A DNA stretch of 64,000 nucleotides from positions 4,552,501 to 4,616,500 of the forward strand of contig NZ_CP157874.1 of assembly GCF_040214835.1 (NCBI RefSeq), in the 5' to 3' direction. Below the pieces are notes generated by a model that saw only the letters and a program-made list of their open reading frames with translations, was not told where the DNA came from and did no database searches. This DNA comes from Pseudomonas asiatica (GTDB taxonomy: Bacteria > Pseudomonadota > Gammaproteobacteria > Pseudomonadales > Pseudomonadaceae). Positions within the stretch are counted from its first letter, which is position 1. Each line of letters starts with the position of its first letter. Below, piece after piece: positions 33,780 to 42,715 of this stretch. The position numbers were made by a program, and so were the translations under genes.

Positions 33780-36014
33780 CTAGGGCGCCGGTTTTTCCAG
33801 TTGGGCGCGCAGCTGGCTCATTGCCTGCAAGTTGCTCTTGCGCACGGCATCGACAAACCCCGGGTATGGCATATCGGTGATCGCCACCAACCCGAGGTGG
33901 CCGTTCTCGCCATCGAGCAGGCGGCCGCTGGCCGGCTGGTCGAGGTACTGGAACCAGTGCGCGCCAACGATCATCGGCTGCGCCAGGGCCGCCTTGAGGA
34001 AGTTGCCGTAGGCCGGGCCACGGTCTTCTTCCCGCGCCACTTCCAGCGGCCCCGGCCAGAACGGCCCGCGATCGCGCGAGCCGAACTGGAACTCGGACAC
34101 CAACACCGGCTTGTCCAGCTCGGCCAGGCGGGCGAAGTCGTAGCCATCCTGCGGCTTGAGGGTATAGAAGTTGAAGCTGAGCACATCGCAGAACTCCGCG
34201 CAGGCCTTGACCGCCTCCGGCGTGCTGACGGCATAGCGGCCCCCCAGCAGCAGGTGATTGGGCGCATGCCACTTCAACGAGTCGGCAATGGTCCTGAAGT
34301 AGGTTTCGGCGAACACCTGCTGGAAGTGCTGGTAGTCACGCTCGATTTCCGGGTGCTCCGGGTCGGGCAACGGTGCCTCGAAGCCCGGGTCCTCCATCAG
34401 TTCCCAAGCGGTCAGCTCGATGCCCCAGGCCTTGGACAGCCCTTCCTGGTTGCGGTACTTGTCACGCAACTGCTTGAGGAAGGCGCGCTTGGCCGGTACA
34501 TCGGTGGTCAGGCGCAAGGTACCGTAGGCCAGGCCGTAACGCGCCTTCGGGTCGCTACCGGGGGCGGCCCAGGCCAGTTCGTTGTCGGCGAAATAACCGA
34601 TCAGCCAGGGGTCGTCACGGTGATCGCGGGCGGCAATGGCCACGGCGCGCTCGGTAGCCATGGCAAAACGCGGGTCGAACGGGTCGGGCATGCGGCCCCA
34701 CCAGTCCATGCCGGTGCTGATGCTGGCGTAATCCCCCACGATCGATAGCGGCAAGGTGTACGGTATACGCCTGGCCTGGCCCAGGGCCGGCTCGCTCCAG
34801 TTTCCGACCGTGTTGAAACCCCAGGCCTGCAGGCGGTCGAGCGCATGCGCCTGCCAGCGTGCGCTATCCAGCGCCAATGGTGGGCAGTTGGCCGGCTGCC
34901 CTTCTACGGCGGGCGGGCAGGGTTTGCCATAGGTGCGCTGCAGGTTGGCGGCATAGAAATCGAACCAGCGCCCCTGTTTGAAGTTGCGCCCTTGCGACGA
35001 GGGGTTGCCGTCGTCGTTGTTGCCATCGCCATAGAATGCGGCCAGTGCATCACCCTCGCCCGGCAACGCCTTGAACATCCCCTCACGCCCGGCGACGTAG
35101 GTACGCCCGCCATCCGCGGCCACGGCATTCACCCCCAGGGAATAGAACGGATGCCCCTCGGGCGTTACCAGGTACCAGCGGCCGTCACGCTTTTCGGTGC
35201 GGAAGAAGCCTTTGGCCTCGAACGCCGGCCCGGCCAGCAGGCCACCGTATGCATCCAGCTGCTGCTTGCCGCGCTCTGCCAGCCAGCCTTTGAGCTGTTG
35301 CTGCTCGCGTGCATCGGCCGCCTTGAGCTGCTCGTCATTGGCAACCTTTTCAGGCCAATGGCCGCGGGTGTACTGGCCATAGGCATCGATCAGCTCATGG
35401 TAGGCCGCCTTGTAGGCCTGGTCGTCATCCTGGATGCCAACCCGCTCGATCAGCAGGTTCTGCGCCACCTTGGGGTTGGGGATACTCAGGCTGACCGACG
35501 CCACCTGCTTGAGGTCGACCGCGCCGGCGCTGCTGGTCAGCAGCAGGCGCTGGCCGCCATGGTTCCAGGGCATGGGCGGGCCGGCGCGCATGCCCTGGCT
35601 CAGCGGCGAGCTGGCCGTCAGCGGTACCATCACGGTTTGCGCAGGACCGGCCGGAAGGTCAATGCGGCTGGTCAACGTGCGGCCATCACTGCCCTGCACC
35701 ATGACGTCCACGGTCAGCGCCCAATCCATCGCGCTTTGCAGGCGCAAGGTCAGGAACTGACCGCCGGACCAATCCCACACACCGCTTTGCGGGCTGAGGC
35801 GCAGGGTCGGCCGCTGGGCCGGGTTGAACACCACGCGCCGCAACACTTCGCCTTCGGCCGTCTGCTCCGCGTTGTACTGCGGCATGCCGGCATCCTCGGT
35901 CGCCACGTTGACCACCGAGGCCGGGCGCACGAAGCTGAACAGCGTCTGCTGCCCAGCCAGCAAGGGCGAGCTGAACAACAGGGCGAAAATGGCGGGCAGG
36001 GTACGGCGGACCAT
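33780..36014 (-). CDS. Exported glycoside hydrolase, beta-agarase-like (clan GH-A)
   Basis: 744 aa from ATG 36014 (AAGGAG about 12 bases upstream); in-frame ATGs at 36044 and 36068 are alternatives. Signal peptide: MVRRTLPAIFALLFSSPLLA. A beta-sandwich-like N-terminal region (about 20-230) precedes a TIM barrel with FYSLGVNAVAADGGRTY, the probable acid/base Glu in YFADNELAW and the probable nucleophile Glu in LVSEFQFGS. Wide resemblance is to agarases and beta-galactosidase-like GH42/GH50 enzymes. The real substrate, perhaps a cell-surface or plant galactan, is unknown. Its own 82-bp gap separates it from dinG upstream on the same strand. Confidence 0.78.
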   Translation of the reverse strand: MVRRTLPAIFALLFSSPLLAGQQTLFSFVRPASVVNVATEDAGMPQYNAEQTAEGEVLRRVVFNPAQRPTLRLSPQSGVWDWSGGQFLTLRLQSAMDWALTVDVMVQGSDGRTLTSRIDLPAGPAQTVMVPLTASSPLSQGMRAGPPMPWNHGGQRLLLTSSAGAVDLKQVASVSLSIPNPKVAQNLLIERVGIQDDDQAYKAAYHELIDAYGQYTRGHWPEKVANDEQLKAADAREQQQLKGWLAERGKQQLDAYGGLLAGPAFEAKGFFRTEKRDGRWYLVTPEGHPFYSLGVNAVAADGGRTYVAGREGMFKALPGEGDALAAFYGDGNNDDGNPSSQGRNFKQGRWFDFYAANLQRTYGKPCPPAVEGQPANCPPLALDSARWQAHALDRLQAWGFNTVGNWSEPALGQARRIPYTLPLSIVGDYASISTGMDWWGRMPDPFDPRFAMATERAVAIAARDHRDDPWLIGYFADNELAWAAPGSDPKARYGLAYGTLRLTTDVPAKRAFLKQLRDKYRNQEGLSKAWGIELTAWELMEDPGFEAPLPDPEHPEIERDYQHFQQVFAETYFRTIADSLKWHAPNHLLLGGRYAVSTPEAVKACAEFCDVLSFNFYTLKPQDGYDFARLAELDKPVLVSEFQFGSRDRGPFWPGPLEVAREEDRGPAYGNFLKAALAQPMIVGAHWFQYLDQPASGRLLDGENGHLGLVAITDMPYPGFVDAVRKSNLQAMSQLRAQLEKPAP

Positions 36015-36095
36015 AAGGCTGGGGCTCTCCTTCAGGGCCCTCATGGCCCACGACTGAGTAATGGACATCGCGCCGGAGCAAGTGTGCTCCGGCGG

Positions 36096-38240
36096 TCAGG
36101 AAATCTCCCGCCGGAACGGCGGCAGCGCATTGAGAATAGCCTTGCCGTAGCGCTGAGTGACCAGGCGCCGGTCAAGCAAGGTGATGACACCGCGATCCTG
36201 TTCGGTTCGCAGCAGGCGGCCGCAAGCCTGGATCAGCCGCAGCGAGGCGTCGGGCACGGCAATTTCCATGAACGGGTTGCCGCCGCGAGCTTCGATCCAC
36301 TCGGCCAACGCCGCTTCGACCGGGTCGTCGGGCACGGCAAAGGGAATCTTGGCGATCACCACGTGCTCGCAGTAGGCACCCGGCAGGTCGACACCCTCGG
36401 CAAAGCTGGCCAGGCCGAACAGCACGCTGTGCTGGCCATCGTCGACCCGCGCCTTGTGCTTGTTCAGGGTTTCCTGCTTGGACAGGTTGCCCTGGATCAG
36501 CACCAGCTTGCGCCAGTCACGGTCCAGGCCATCGAACACGTCCTGCATCTGCTTGCGCGAGGAGAACAGCACCAGCGCGCCGCGGGCATCTTCGACGATG
36601 TTCGGCAGTTCGCGGATGATCGCTGCGGTATGCGCGGCCGCATCCCTCGGGTCGGCCTTGAGGTCGGGGACCCGCAGCAGGCCGGCATCGCCATGCACGA
36701 ACGGGCTGGGCACCACGCAGGTGACCGCGTCACGCGGCAACCCCGAGCGCATGCGGAAGCGGTCGAACTTGCCCAGCGCGGTCAGCGTCGCCGAGGTCAC
36801 CAGCGCGCCATGGGCCACGCTCCACAGGCTGCGGCGAAGCATTTCGGCGGCCAGGATGGGGCTGGCGTTGACTTCGATATCGAACAGCGCACCGCTCTCG
36901 GCCAGGGTCAGCCAGCGGGCCATGGGCGGGCTGTCTTCCGGGTCTTCGGCGGTAAAGGCCGTCCACAGCTCCCAGTTGCCCTGGGCACGGGTGACCAGGC
37001 TACCGAACAGCGGGTACCACTCCTCGGCCTGATGGCTGGCGATGCCGATGTTGACCTCACCGTCCATGCCCTCCTTGAGCAGGTCGGCCAGGCGGGTGAA
37101 CAGGTCGTTGAGGCGGGCAAAGCCCTTTTTCAGCTCGATGCCCACTTCGCGAATCTGCTCCGGCACCACGCCGCCTTCGAAGCGGTAGCGCGGGCGCTCA
37201 CGGCCTTCGTTGTCCTCGCTGGGGCGGAAGTCGGCAACCTGCTCGCACAGGGTGAACATGAACTGCTGCTGGGTGCGCACTTCCCGCGCAAGCTCCGGCA
37301 CCTGTTCGATGTACTTGCCCAGGTCACCGGGCAGCGGGTGCTGGGCCAGCAGCTTGGTCAGGTTCTTGGCGGTCTGCTCCAGCCAGTCGGCAGTGGAACG
37401 CAGGCGCGAATAGTGGGCGAAATGGCCAATGGCCTTGTCCGGCAGGTGGTGGCCTTCGTCGAACACGTACATGGTGTCGCGCGGGTCGGGCAATACCGCG
37501 CCGCCGCCCAGGGCCAGGTCGGCCAGCACCATGTCGTGGTTGGTGACGATCACATCGACCTTGCCCATGCCTTCGCGGGCCTTGTAGAACACGCACTGCT
37601 GGAAGTTCGGGCAATGACGGCCGGTGCACTGGCTGTGGTCGGTGGTCAGGCGCGCCCAGTCCTGGTCTTCCAGGGCTTCGGGCCAGCTGTCGCGGTCACC
37701 GTCCCAGCGGTTGCCGGCAAGCTTCTCGATCATGCTGTTGAACAGCTTCTGGCTGCGCTCGTCGACTTCGATGTGGAAGCCTTCTTCCTCGAACAGCTGG
37801 GCGGTGGCCGATTGGGCGTGGCCCTCCTGCAGCAGGATGTCGAGCTTGGACAGGCACAGGTAGCGGCCACGGCCCTTGGCCAGGGCGAAGCTGAAGTTCA
37901 GCCCGCTGCTGCGCATGAGGTCGGGCAGGTCCTTGAAGACGATCTGCTCCTGCAGCGCCACGGTGGCGGTGGCGATCACCAGGCGCTTGCCGGCGGCCTT
38001 GGCGGCCGGAATGGCAGCCAGGCTGTAGGCCACCGTCTTGCCGGTACCGGTGCCCGCCTCCACTGCCACCACGGCAGGCTCGCCGGCACGGCGGCCTTCT
38101 TCGTCGCAGGCGATGTCGCCGAGCACCTTGGCCACTTCGGCGATCATCAGGCGCTGGCCATAGCGCGGCTTGAGGCTCTTGGCTTCGAGAAAACGCGTAT
38201 AGGCGCCCTGGATGGTGGCTTTGAGTTCGTTGCTGATCAT
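36096..38240 (-). CDS. dinG: ATP-dependent DNA helicase DinG
   Basis: 714 aa. Walker A is AGTGTGKT (62-69), the Walker B is DEGH (261-264) and motif VI is QACGRLLRTEQDRG. Four cysteines (C129 and the cluster C205, C210, C216 in QCTGRHCPNFQQC) should hold the [4Fe-4S] cluster of XPD/DinG-type 5'-3' helicases. DinG unwinds R-loops and other structures during replication and repair. The ribosome binding site is weak. No LexA-like box is clear upstream. Confidence 0.96.
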   Translation of the reverse strand: MISNELKATIQGAYTRFLEAKSLKPRYGQRLMIAEVAKVLGDIACDEEGRRAGEPAVVAVEAGTGTGKTVAYSLAAIPAAKAAGKRLVIATATVALQEQIVFKDLPDLMRSSGLNFSFALAKGRGRYLCLSKLDILLQEGHAQSATAQLFEEEGFHIEVDERSQKLFNSMIEKLAGNRWDGDRDSWPEALEDQDWARLTTDHSQCTGRHCPNFQQCVFYKAREGMGKVDVIVTNHDMVLADLALGGGAVLPDPRDTMYVFDEGHHLPDKAIGHFAHYSRLRSTADWLEQTAKNLTKLLAQHPLPGDLGKYIEQVPELAREVRTQQQFMFTLCEQVADFRPSEDNEGRERPRYRFEGGVVPEQIREVGIELKKGFARLNDLFTRLADLLKEGMDGEVNIGIASHQAEEWYPLFGSLVTRAQGNWELWTAFTAEDPEDSPPMARWLTLAESGALFDIEVNASPILAAEMLRRSLWSVAHGALVTSATLTALGKFDRFRMRSGLPRDAVTCVVPSPFVHGDAGLLRVPDLKADPRDAAAHTAAIIRELPNIVEDARGALVLFSSRKQMQDVFDGLDRDWRKLVLIQGNLSKQETLNKHKARVDDGQHSVLFGLASFAEGVDLPGAYCEHVVIAKIPFAVPDDPVEAALAEWIEARGGNPFMEIAVPDASLRLIQACGRLLRTEQDRGVITLLDRRLVTQRYGKAILNALPPFRREIS

Positions 38241-38338
38241 GGTCTGCAGGCGCCCGGAGGGCTGGATATATTTTCAGTGTTTCGCATGGGGCGGCTATCA
38301 TACCCCGCTATTGCCCTTTATGCCGCATGGAGATCCGG

Positions 38339-38803
38339 ATGCTTGCCTTTGCCCTGCCCTACACACTGCATGTCCTGGCCGCCCTGGTGTGGGTCGGCGG
38401 CATGTTCTTCGCCTGGCTTGTGCTGCGCCCGGCAACGGTTGCAGCCCTTGAGGGGCCTGCCCGGCTGCGCTTGTGGGTGGAAGTTTTCCGACGCTTCTTC
38501 GGTTGGGTCTGGCTGGCCGTGGCGATTTTGGCGATAAGTGGTATCGGCATGTTGCACATGCGCTTCAGCGGCTTCGAGACTGCACCGAAGTATGTGCAGG
38601 TGATGATCGGTGGAGGCATCGCCATGTTTGCCCTGTTCATGCGCATCCAGGCGTTGCTGCTGCCGGAGTTGAGGGCGGCGGTGCAGGCCGAAGACTGGCC
38701 GGCAGGTGCGGCAGTGCTGGGGCGGATTCGGCGGATGGTGGGGATCAACCTGCTGCTGGGCCTGGCGGTGGTAGCCGTGGCCAGTTCGCGGCTGATGCTC
38801 TGA
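38339..38803 (+). CDS. CopD-like membrane protein
   Basis: 154 aa, four hydrophobic helices. The N-terminal LPYTLHVLAALVWVGGMFFA contains the H-x6-W-x-G-G-M-F motif of the CopD/COG5615 membrane family; HMRFSGFETAPKYVQ and LGRIRRMVGINLLLGLAV follow the same pattern. CopD-type proteins are linked to copper uptake, but this short type may bind haem. Start at 38339 has GGAG about six bases upstream. Divergent from dinG by 98 bp. Confidence 0.8.
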   Translation: MLAFALPYTLHVLAALVWVGGMFFAWLVLRPATVAALEGPARLRLWVEVFRRFFGWVWLAVAILAISGIGMLHMRFSGFETAPKYVQVMIGGGIAMFALFMRIQALLLPELRAAVQAEDWPAGAAVLGRIRRMVGINLLLGLAVVAVASSRLML

Positions 38804-38819
38804 CAGGATCTGCGCGGCC

Positions 38820-38938
38820 CCTGTAGAAGCGGCCTTGTGTCGCGATGGGCTGCGCAGCAGCCCCGGCAATTTGTGCGAAGGCGCTGAAATCCTGGGGCTG
38901 CTGCGCAGCCCATCGCGACACAAGGCCGCTCCTACAGG
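38820..38938. repeat. Inverted REP pair
   Basis: Left CTGTAGAAGCGGCCTTGTGT then CGCGATGGGCTGCGCAGCAG, right its complement, with the inner GGGGCTGCTGCGCAGCCC. One base differs from consensus at the left end (GAAGC for GGAGC). Confidence 0.9.
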
Positions 38939-38953
38939 GGGCGCGGCAAGGCT

Positions 38954-39712
38954 TCAGAGGCGCTGCAGAATCAGCTCACCTGCAGCGCCGGCCAACCCAG
39001 GCTGGCCCGGCTGCCCCGGCCGGCCATTGGCGCCGGCGTCTGTGCGGTACACCAGGCAACCCTTGCTAGCCCCGCCCTTGCCGGCCTTGCCAGCAGCCCC
39101 GGCCTTGCCCGGTGCGCCGCCGTCCAGGCGCACCACGATGCGTTCTTGCGGGAAGCCCTGCGGCACGCTCAAGCGGATGCGCCCACCCGGCGCACCATCG
39201 TGCCCGTTGCCGCCGTCATCGCCATTGGCACCGCGGCTAGCCTGGCCCCAGGTGCAGCCACCGGCCTGGCCGTTGGCGCCATCGAGCCCCACGTACCCCG
39301 GCGCACCGGCACCGCCACGGGCATCGATGGCCAGGCGCTCGGCATCCACTTCAGCCAGTTTCAGGTCCAGGCTGCGGCCCGACCGGGCTCCCCGCTGGTA
39401 AGTACCCGCCGCTCCCGGCGCACTGAATTCGCTACCCTCCCCCAGCCGCGCACTGCGCGCCTCGATCAGCAACGGGCTATCGGAAGGTGCAATGGCGATA
39501 CGTGCATCGCGCCCCAACTCCAGCTGGTCGACCTTCAACTCAGCGAGCGTGGCAGGCAGCAGCAGGGTTGCGGCATCGGCGACACGCAACTGTGCCAGGT
39601 GCACGCTTGCCGACTTGTCGGGCAGGCGCAGCATGGAATTGGCAGCGACCTCCAGGCTTTCGGCCTGGGCCAGGGGAACGGCCAACATGGCCAGCAACAT
39701 CAGATTACGCAT
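38954..39712 (-). CDS. Exported collagen-like glycine-rich protein
   Basis: 252 aa. Signal peptide MRNLMLLAMLAVPLAQA. The first half alternates hydrophobic beta-like segments (SVHLAQLRVADAATLLLPAT, LKVDQLELGRDARI). The second half, about residues 140-240, is Gly-rich with many G-x-x units (GAGAPGYVGLDGANGQAGG, GANGDDGGNGHDGAPGG, and GAPGKAGAAGKAGKGGASKG), broken by single short segments. Only two cysteines, both in that region. The start at 39712 overlaps the stop of the upstream DUF1145 gene, so the pair is probably translationally coupled. Function unknown; likely exported to the periplasm or surface. Confidence 0.75.
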   Translation of the reverse strand: MRNLMLLAMLAVPLAQAESLEVAANSMLRLPDKSASVHLAQLRVADAATLLLPATLAELKVDQLELGRDARIAIAPSDSPLLIEARSARLGEGSEFSAPGAAGTYQRGARSGRSLDLKLAEVDAERLAIDARGGAGAPGYVGLDGANGQAGGCTWGQASRGANGDDGGNGHDGAPGGRIRLSVPQGFPQERIVVRLDGGAPGKAGAAGKAGKGGASKGCLVYRTDAGANGRPGQPGQPGLAGAAGELILQRL

Positions 39713-39980
39713 TTCGCGGCGCCTCCTGCACACGGGGGATGGACATGACATGGAAGATACCCGTCAACAGGATCTGCAAACGATCGAACCAGCGGTGGCT
39801 GCGCCCGCGCAGGCTGCCATTGAAGAACAGCACTTCGAGCAGGTGCAGGCCCAGCAAGGTGATGCCGGCGGCGTTGATCAGCAGATTGAAGGGCAAGGGT
39901 TGTGGCATCAACTGATTGAACAACACCACACCCCAGAAAGCGACTGTCAGGACCTTGCCCAAGCCCAGGATGAACCTCAT
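39705..39980 (-). CDS. DUF1145-family membrane protein
   Basis: 91 aa, probably three short hydrophobic helices. Begins MRFILGLGKVLTVAFWGVVL, with FNLLINAAGITLLGLHLLEV, which I associate with DUF1145 inner-membrane proteins of unknown function. Its end overlaps the start of the collagen-like gene by eight bases. A short GGGGCGGG run serves as the ribosome binding site. Confidence 0.8.
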   Translation of the reverse strand: MRFILGLGKVLTVAFWGVVLFNQLMPQPLPFNLLINAAGITLLGLHLLEVLFFNGSLRGRSHRWFDRLQILLTGIFHVMSIPRVQEAPRNA

Positions 39981-40012
39981 ATCCCGCCCCCATGAATTGT
40001 TGTTATGTCGAG

Positions 40013-40034
40013 ACGGCCCGTTCGAGCGGGCCGT
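40013..40034. terminator. GC-rich hairpin between OmpA lipoprotein and DUF1145 genes
   Basis: ACGGCCCG / CGGGCCGT, an 8-bp perfect stem with loop TTCGAG. There is no T-run on either strand, so it may work as a weak or Rho-assisted terminator of the OmpA-like gene on the minus strand. Confidence 0.45.
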
Positions 40035-40078
40035 GCGACCAACATTAACTGCAATGCCAGGACAGGCGCCAGCACCAC

Positions 40079-40798
40079 TCAGTTGAGGTGCAGTTCCACC
40101 CGTCGGTTGCGGGCGCGGCCCTCCCCGCTTTCGTTGTCGGTGAGCGGCTCACTCTCACCACGCCCCTGGCTGGTGACCTTGCCCGCCTCCAGCCCCTGGC
40201 TGATCAGGTAAACGGCCACGCTGCTGGCGCGGCGTTCGGAAAGTGCCTGGTTGTAGCTGTCGGAGCCTACGTTGTCGGTATGCCCGATCACGCTTACTTT
40301 CGCCACTGTCGGTGAATCGAGCTTCGCCACCAGGCCTTGCAGGCGCTGCTGGGCCGCCGGGGTCAGCTCGGCGGAATCGAAGGCGAACATCACCGCGCCG
40401 TTGTCATCCAGGATGATCACCTCTGGCGAGGGTTCAGGTTCAGTGGCAGGCGGCGATGCGGGGTACACCTTCAACGGGCAACCCATGTGGTCGACCGCAG
40501 TGTTGGCGGGGGTATCGGGGCAACGATCGCGGCGGTCGAAAATACCGTCGCCATCTTCGTCGCCATCCTGGGCGTAACAGATCAGGCCCCCGGCAATGGC
40601 GCCAAGGGCACCGCCGCCAGCCGCCCAGCTCGAACTTTCGATGGCGCCCAGGCCACCACCGACCAGGCCGCCGAGCAGGCTGCAGATGGGCCAGGTCCTC
40701 TGGTTGAGCGGCGCGCTGCCATCGCTGTGGGTGGCGCAGCCCGCGAGCAGGCTGGCAGCCACCAACAGCGGCAGCGCCGCCTTCGACGTCACACTCAT
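40079..40798 (-). CDS. OmpA-family lipoprotein with thrombospondin-3 repeat (copy 2)
   Basis: 239 aa. Lipobox SLLAGC (Cys about 20). A glycine-zipper segment (GGLVGGGLGAIESSSWAAGG) comes next, followed by a TSP3-like calcium loop (DGDEDGDGIFDRRDRCPDTP) and an OmpA C-terminal domain with VIGHTDNVGSDSYNQALSER and NRRVELHLN. Such proteins anchor the outer membrane to peptidoglycan. AGGAG lies nine bases upstream. It follows a paralogue on the same strand, 89 bp away, separated by a hairpin. Confidence 0.9.
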   Translation of the reverse strand: MSVTSKAALPLLVAASLLAGCATHSDGSAPLNQRTWPICSLLGGLVGGGLGAIESSSWAAGGGALGAIAGGLICYAQDGDEDGDGIFDRRDRCPDTPANTAVDHMGCPLKVYPASPPATEPEPSPEVIILDDNGAVMFAFDSAELTPAAQQRLQGLVAKLDSPTVAKVSVIGHTDNVGSDSYNQALSERRASSVAVYLISQGLEAGKVTSQGRGESEPLTDNESGEGRARNRRVELHLN

Positions 40799-40848
40799 GC
40801 TGAATGCTCCTGTGTCATTGGCCACGGACGGTTGACCGCCGTGAAGGC

Positions 40849-40879
40849 GCGCCCGTGCCACTGCTCAAGGCACGGGCGC
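40849..40879. terminator. Strong GC hairpin between the two OmpA lipoprotein genes
   Basis: GCGCCCGTGCC / GGCACGGGCGC, an 11-bp perfect stem with a 9-base loop, eight bases beyond the stop of the upstream paralogue on the minus strand. No T-run follows, so it may attenuate or protect the mRNA 3' end rather than terminate fully. Confidence 0.55.
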
Positions 40880-40887
40880 ACGCCGCT

Positions 40888-41580
40888 CTACCGCTGGATC
40901 TTGATCTCGGTACGGCGGTTCATGGCGCGCCCATCGGCCGTGGCGTTGTCTGCCACCGGCTGGGTTTCACCGGCACCGACCACCGAAACGAAGCTGCTGC
41001 GCGGCACACCGCTCTCGACCAGGTAATCGGTCACCGAGTGGGCACGGCGCTCGGACAGTTTCTGGTTGTAGCTGTCGGAGCCGACGCTGTCGGTATGGCC
41101 GCTGACGCTCAGGCGGGCGGACGGCGCTTCCTGTTTCAGGCGCGTGGCAATGGTGTTGAGGCGCTCCTTGTCGCTGGCGGTCAGGCGCGCAGAGTCGAAC
41201 TCGAAGTGCACATCGCGGATGACGATGACTTCTTCCTTCTGCACCACCACTTCCTCGACCACCGCGGCCGGCTCTGGCGGGCAGCCGTTGGCATCGACCT
41301 GCACACCGCGCGGGGTGCCTGGGCACTTGTCACGGCTGTCCGGCACGCCGTCGCCATCCTCGTCGCCATCGCCATGGGCCCAGCAATAGCCCGCCGCCAG
41401 GCCACCGCCCAGCAACGCGCCCCAACCAGCCCAGCTGGAGCTCTCGATGGCGCCCAGGGCAGCGCCGCTTACACCCCCGACGGCGGCACATTTCGGCCAG
41501 TCGGTCTTTTGCAAACCTGCACAACCAGTCAACACACTGGTGAGCAGAACCAGGGGTATCGCTGTGCGTACTATGCTCAT
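40888..41580 (-). CDS. OmpA-family lipoprotein with thrombospondin-3 repeat (copy 1)
   Basis: 230 aa, paralogous to the next gene downstream. Lipobox VLTGC (Cys about 19), glycine-zipper segment GGVSGAALGAIESSSWAGWG, TSP3-like loop DGDEDGDGVPDSRDKCPGTP, a short acidic hinge (EEVVVQKEEVIV) and the OmpA domain (SGHTDSVGSDSYNQKLSERR, GRAMNRRTEIKIQR). AGGAG lies about ten bases upstream of the ATG at 41580. The 159-bp gap to the next gene upstream holds the divergent promoters. Confidence 0.9.
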   Translation of the reverse strand: MSIVRTAIPLVLLTSVLTGCAGLQKTDWPKCAAVGGVSGAALGAIESSSWAGWGALLGGGLAAGYCWAHGDGDEDGDGVPDSRDKCPGTPRGVQVDANGCPPEPAAVVEEVVVQKEEVIVIRDVHFEFDSARLTASDKERLNTIATRLKQEAPSARLSVSGHTDSVGSDSYNQKLSERRAHSVTDYLVESGVPRSSFVSVVGAGETQPVADNATADGRAMNRRTEIKIQR

Positions 41581-41739
41581 TTCATTGCTTCTCCTAGGGG
41601 GAATCGGCATAAGGCCGATTTCAGGGAGTAAAGACCGAGCATCTGATCCCTGCCACCAATAAGCCACGACACAGTCACATGCCTCTTTGCCCGCACGCTG
41701 CGGCCCGCTAGTCTTGGACGACTTCAACGAGGATTGCCA

Positions 41740-42234
41740 ATGACCGACGGTTTTTCCCAGCGCACCCCGCAGCAGGCCCTGGCGGCCCTGCTCGAGCGCT
41801 TCACCCCGCAACGCCTGCTGCTGGTGGGCACGCGCTTCCCGGCGCTGGACGCCTTCGCCCAGGCGCACCCACAGGTAACCATCGCCACGGCCGCCCCAGG
41901 CCCGCTGCCGGCCGAACTGGCAGCCCAGCGCTTTGACCTGGCGGTACTGGTGGACTGCCTGGAGCACCTGCCCAAACGCACCGGCCTGGAATTGCTCGGC
42001 GGCATTCGCAACCTCAATGCCAGCCGGGTCGCGGTGCTGGCCGACCTGGCCGCCTGTGGCTGGCAAGACACCGATTTCTTTGCCCTGGCCCTGTCGGCCA
42101 GCGAGAAATTCCGCCGTGACCAGCAGGTATTGAGCCTGTTCACCTATGATCTACATGACTACAAGCAGGTACCGGACTGGCTGAATGCCAAGTTCTGGGC
42201 CAACCCTGAAAACTTCGGCAAGTACTGGTGGTGA
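41740..42234 (+). CDS. DUF6231-type protein, methyltransferase-like fold
   Basis: 164 aa. A Rossmann-like pattern with [20 protein letters not shown] then [20 protein letters not shown] resembles the motif region of class I methyltransferases, but the glycine-rich SAM loop (G-x-G-x-G) is absent, so activity is doubtful. I recall related Pseudomonas proteins as DUF6231. The first gene of a four-gene cluster; its stop overlaps the YchJ start region. ATG 41740 with GAGG upstream; a TTG at 41734 is in frame. Confidence 0.7.
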   Translation: MTDGFSQRTPQQALAALLERFTPQRLLLVGTRFPALDAFAQAHPQVTIATAAPGPLPAELAAQRFDLAVLVDCLEHLPKRTGLELLGGIRNLNASRVAVLADLAACGWQDTDFFALALSASEKFRRDQQVLSLFTYDLHDYKQVPDWLNAKFWANPENFGKYWW

Positions 42235-42236
42235 TG

Positions 42237-42713
42237 ATGAGTGTCTCGGTCTGCCCTTGTGGCAGTGGCAACCTGCTCGACGCCTGCTGCGGGCATTACC
42301 ATGCCGGCACCCCGGCACCGGATGCCCAGGCGCTGATGCGCTCACGCTACAGCGCTTATGTGCTGGGCCTGGTCGACTATCTGGTGGCCACCACCCTGCC
42401 CGCCCAGCAAGCCGGCCTGGACCGTGCCGCCATGGCCGCCTGGAGCGCCCAGAGCACCTGGCTGGGCCTGGAGGTGGAAAGCGCAGAGGTGCTGGGCGGC
42501 CAGCCGGAGCACGGTTTTGTCACCTTCACTGCACGCTGGCACGACCAGGAGGGTGACCATCAGCACCGCGAGCGCTCGGCATTCGTCCAGCATGCCGGGC
42601 GCTGGTACTTCATCGACCCCACGGTCGGGCTCAAGGCCGGGCGCAACGACCCCTGCCCCTGCGCCAGCGGCCAGAAGTTCAAGAAATGCTGCGCCAGTTA
42701 CGTGGGTAGCTGA
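42237..42713 (+). CDS. ychJ: YchJ-family protein with SEC-C motifs
   Basis: 158 aa. It has an N-terminal SEC-C-like zinc motif ([14 protein letters not shown]) and a C-terminal one ([17 protein letters not shown]), flanking the YchJ domain ([30 protein letters not shown]). SEC-C motifs bind zinc and often contact SecB or ribosome-associated proteins; the YchJ role is unknown. Two in-frame ATGs (42234 and 42237) follow GTG codons; ATG 42234 overlaps the stop of the preceding gene. Two bases separate it from the next gene. Confidence 0.85.
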   Translation: MSVSVCPCGSGNLLDACCGHYHAGTPAPDAQALMRSRYSAYVLGLVDYLVATTLPAQQAGLDRAAMAAWSAQSTWLGLEVESAEVLGGQPEHGFVTFTARWHDQEGDHQHRERSAFVQHAGRWYFIDPTVGLKAGRNDPCPCASGQKFKKCCASYVGS

Positions 42714-42715
42714 AC

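Noticed and set aside
34845..38537. 1230-aa plus-strand frame opposite the glycosidase and dinG genes
   Set aside because: It spans two well-supported minus-strand genes and the gap between them, with His/Gln/Arg-rich nonsense composition, so it is a shadow frame.
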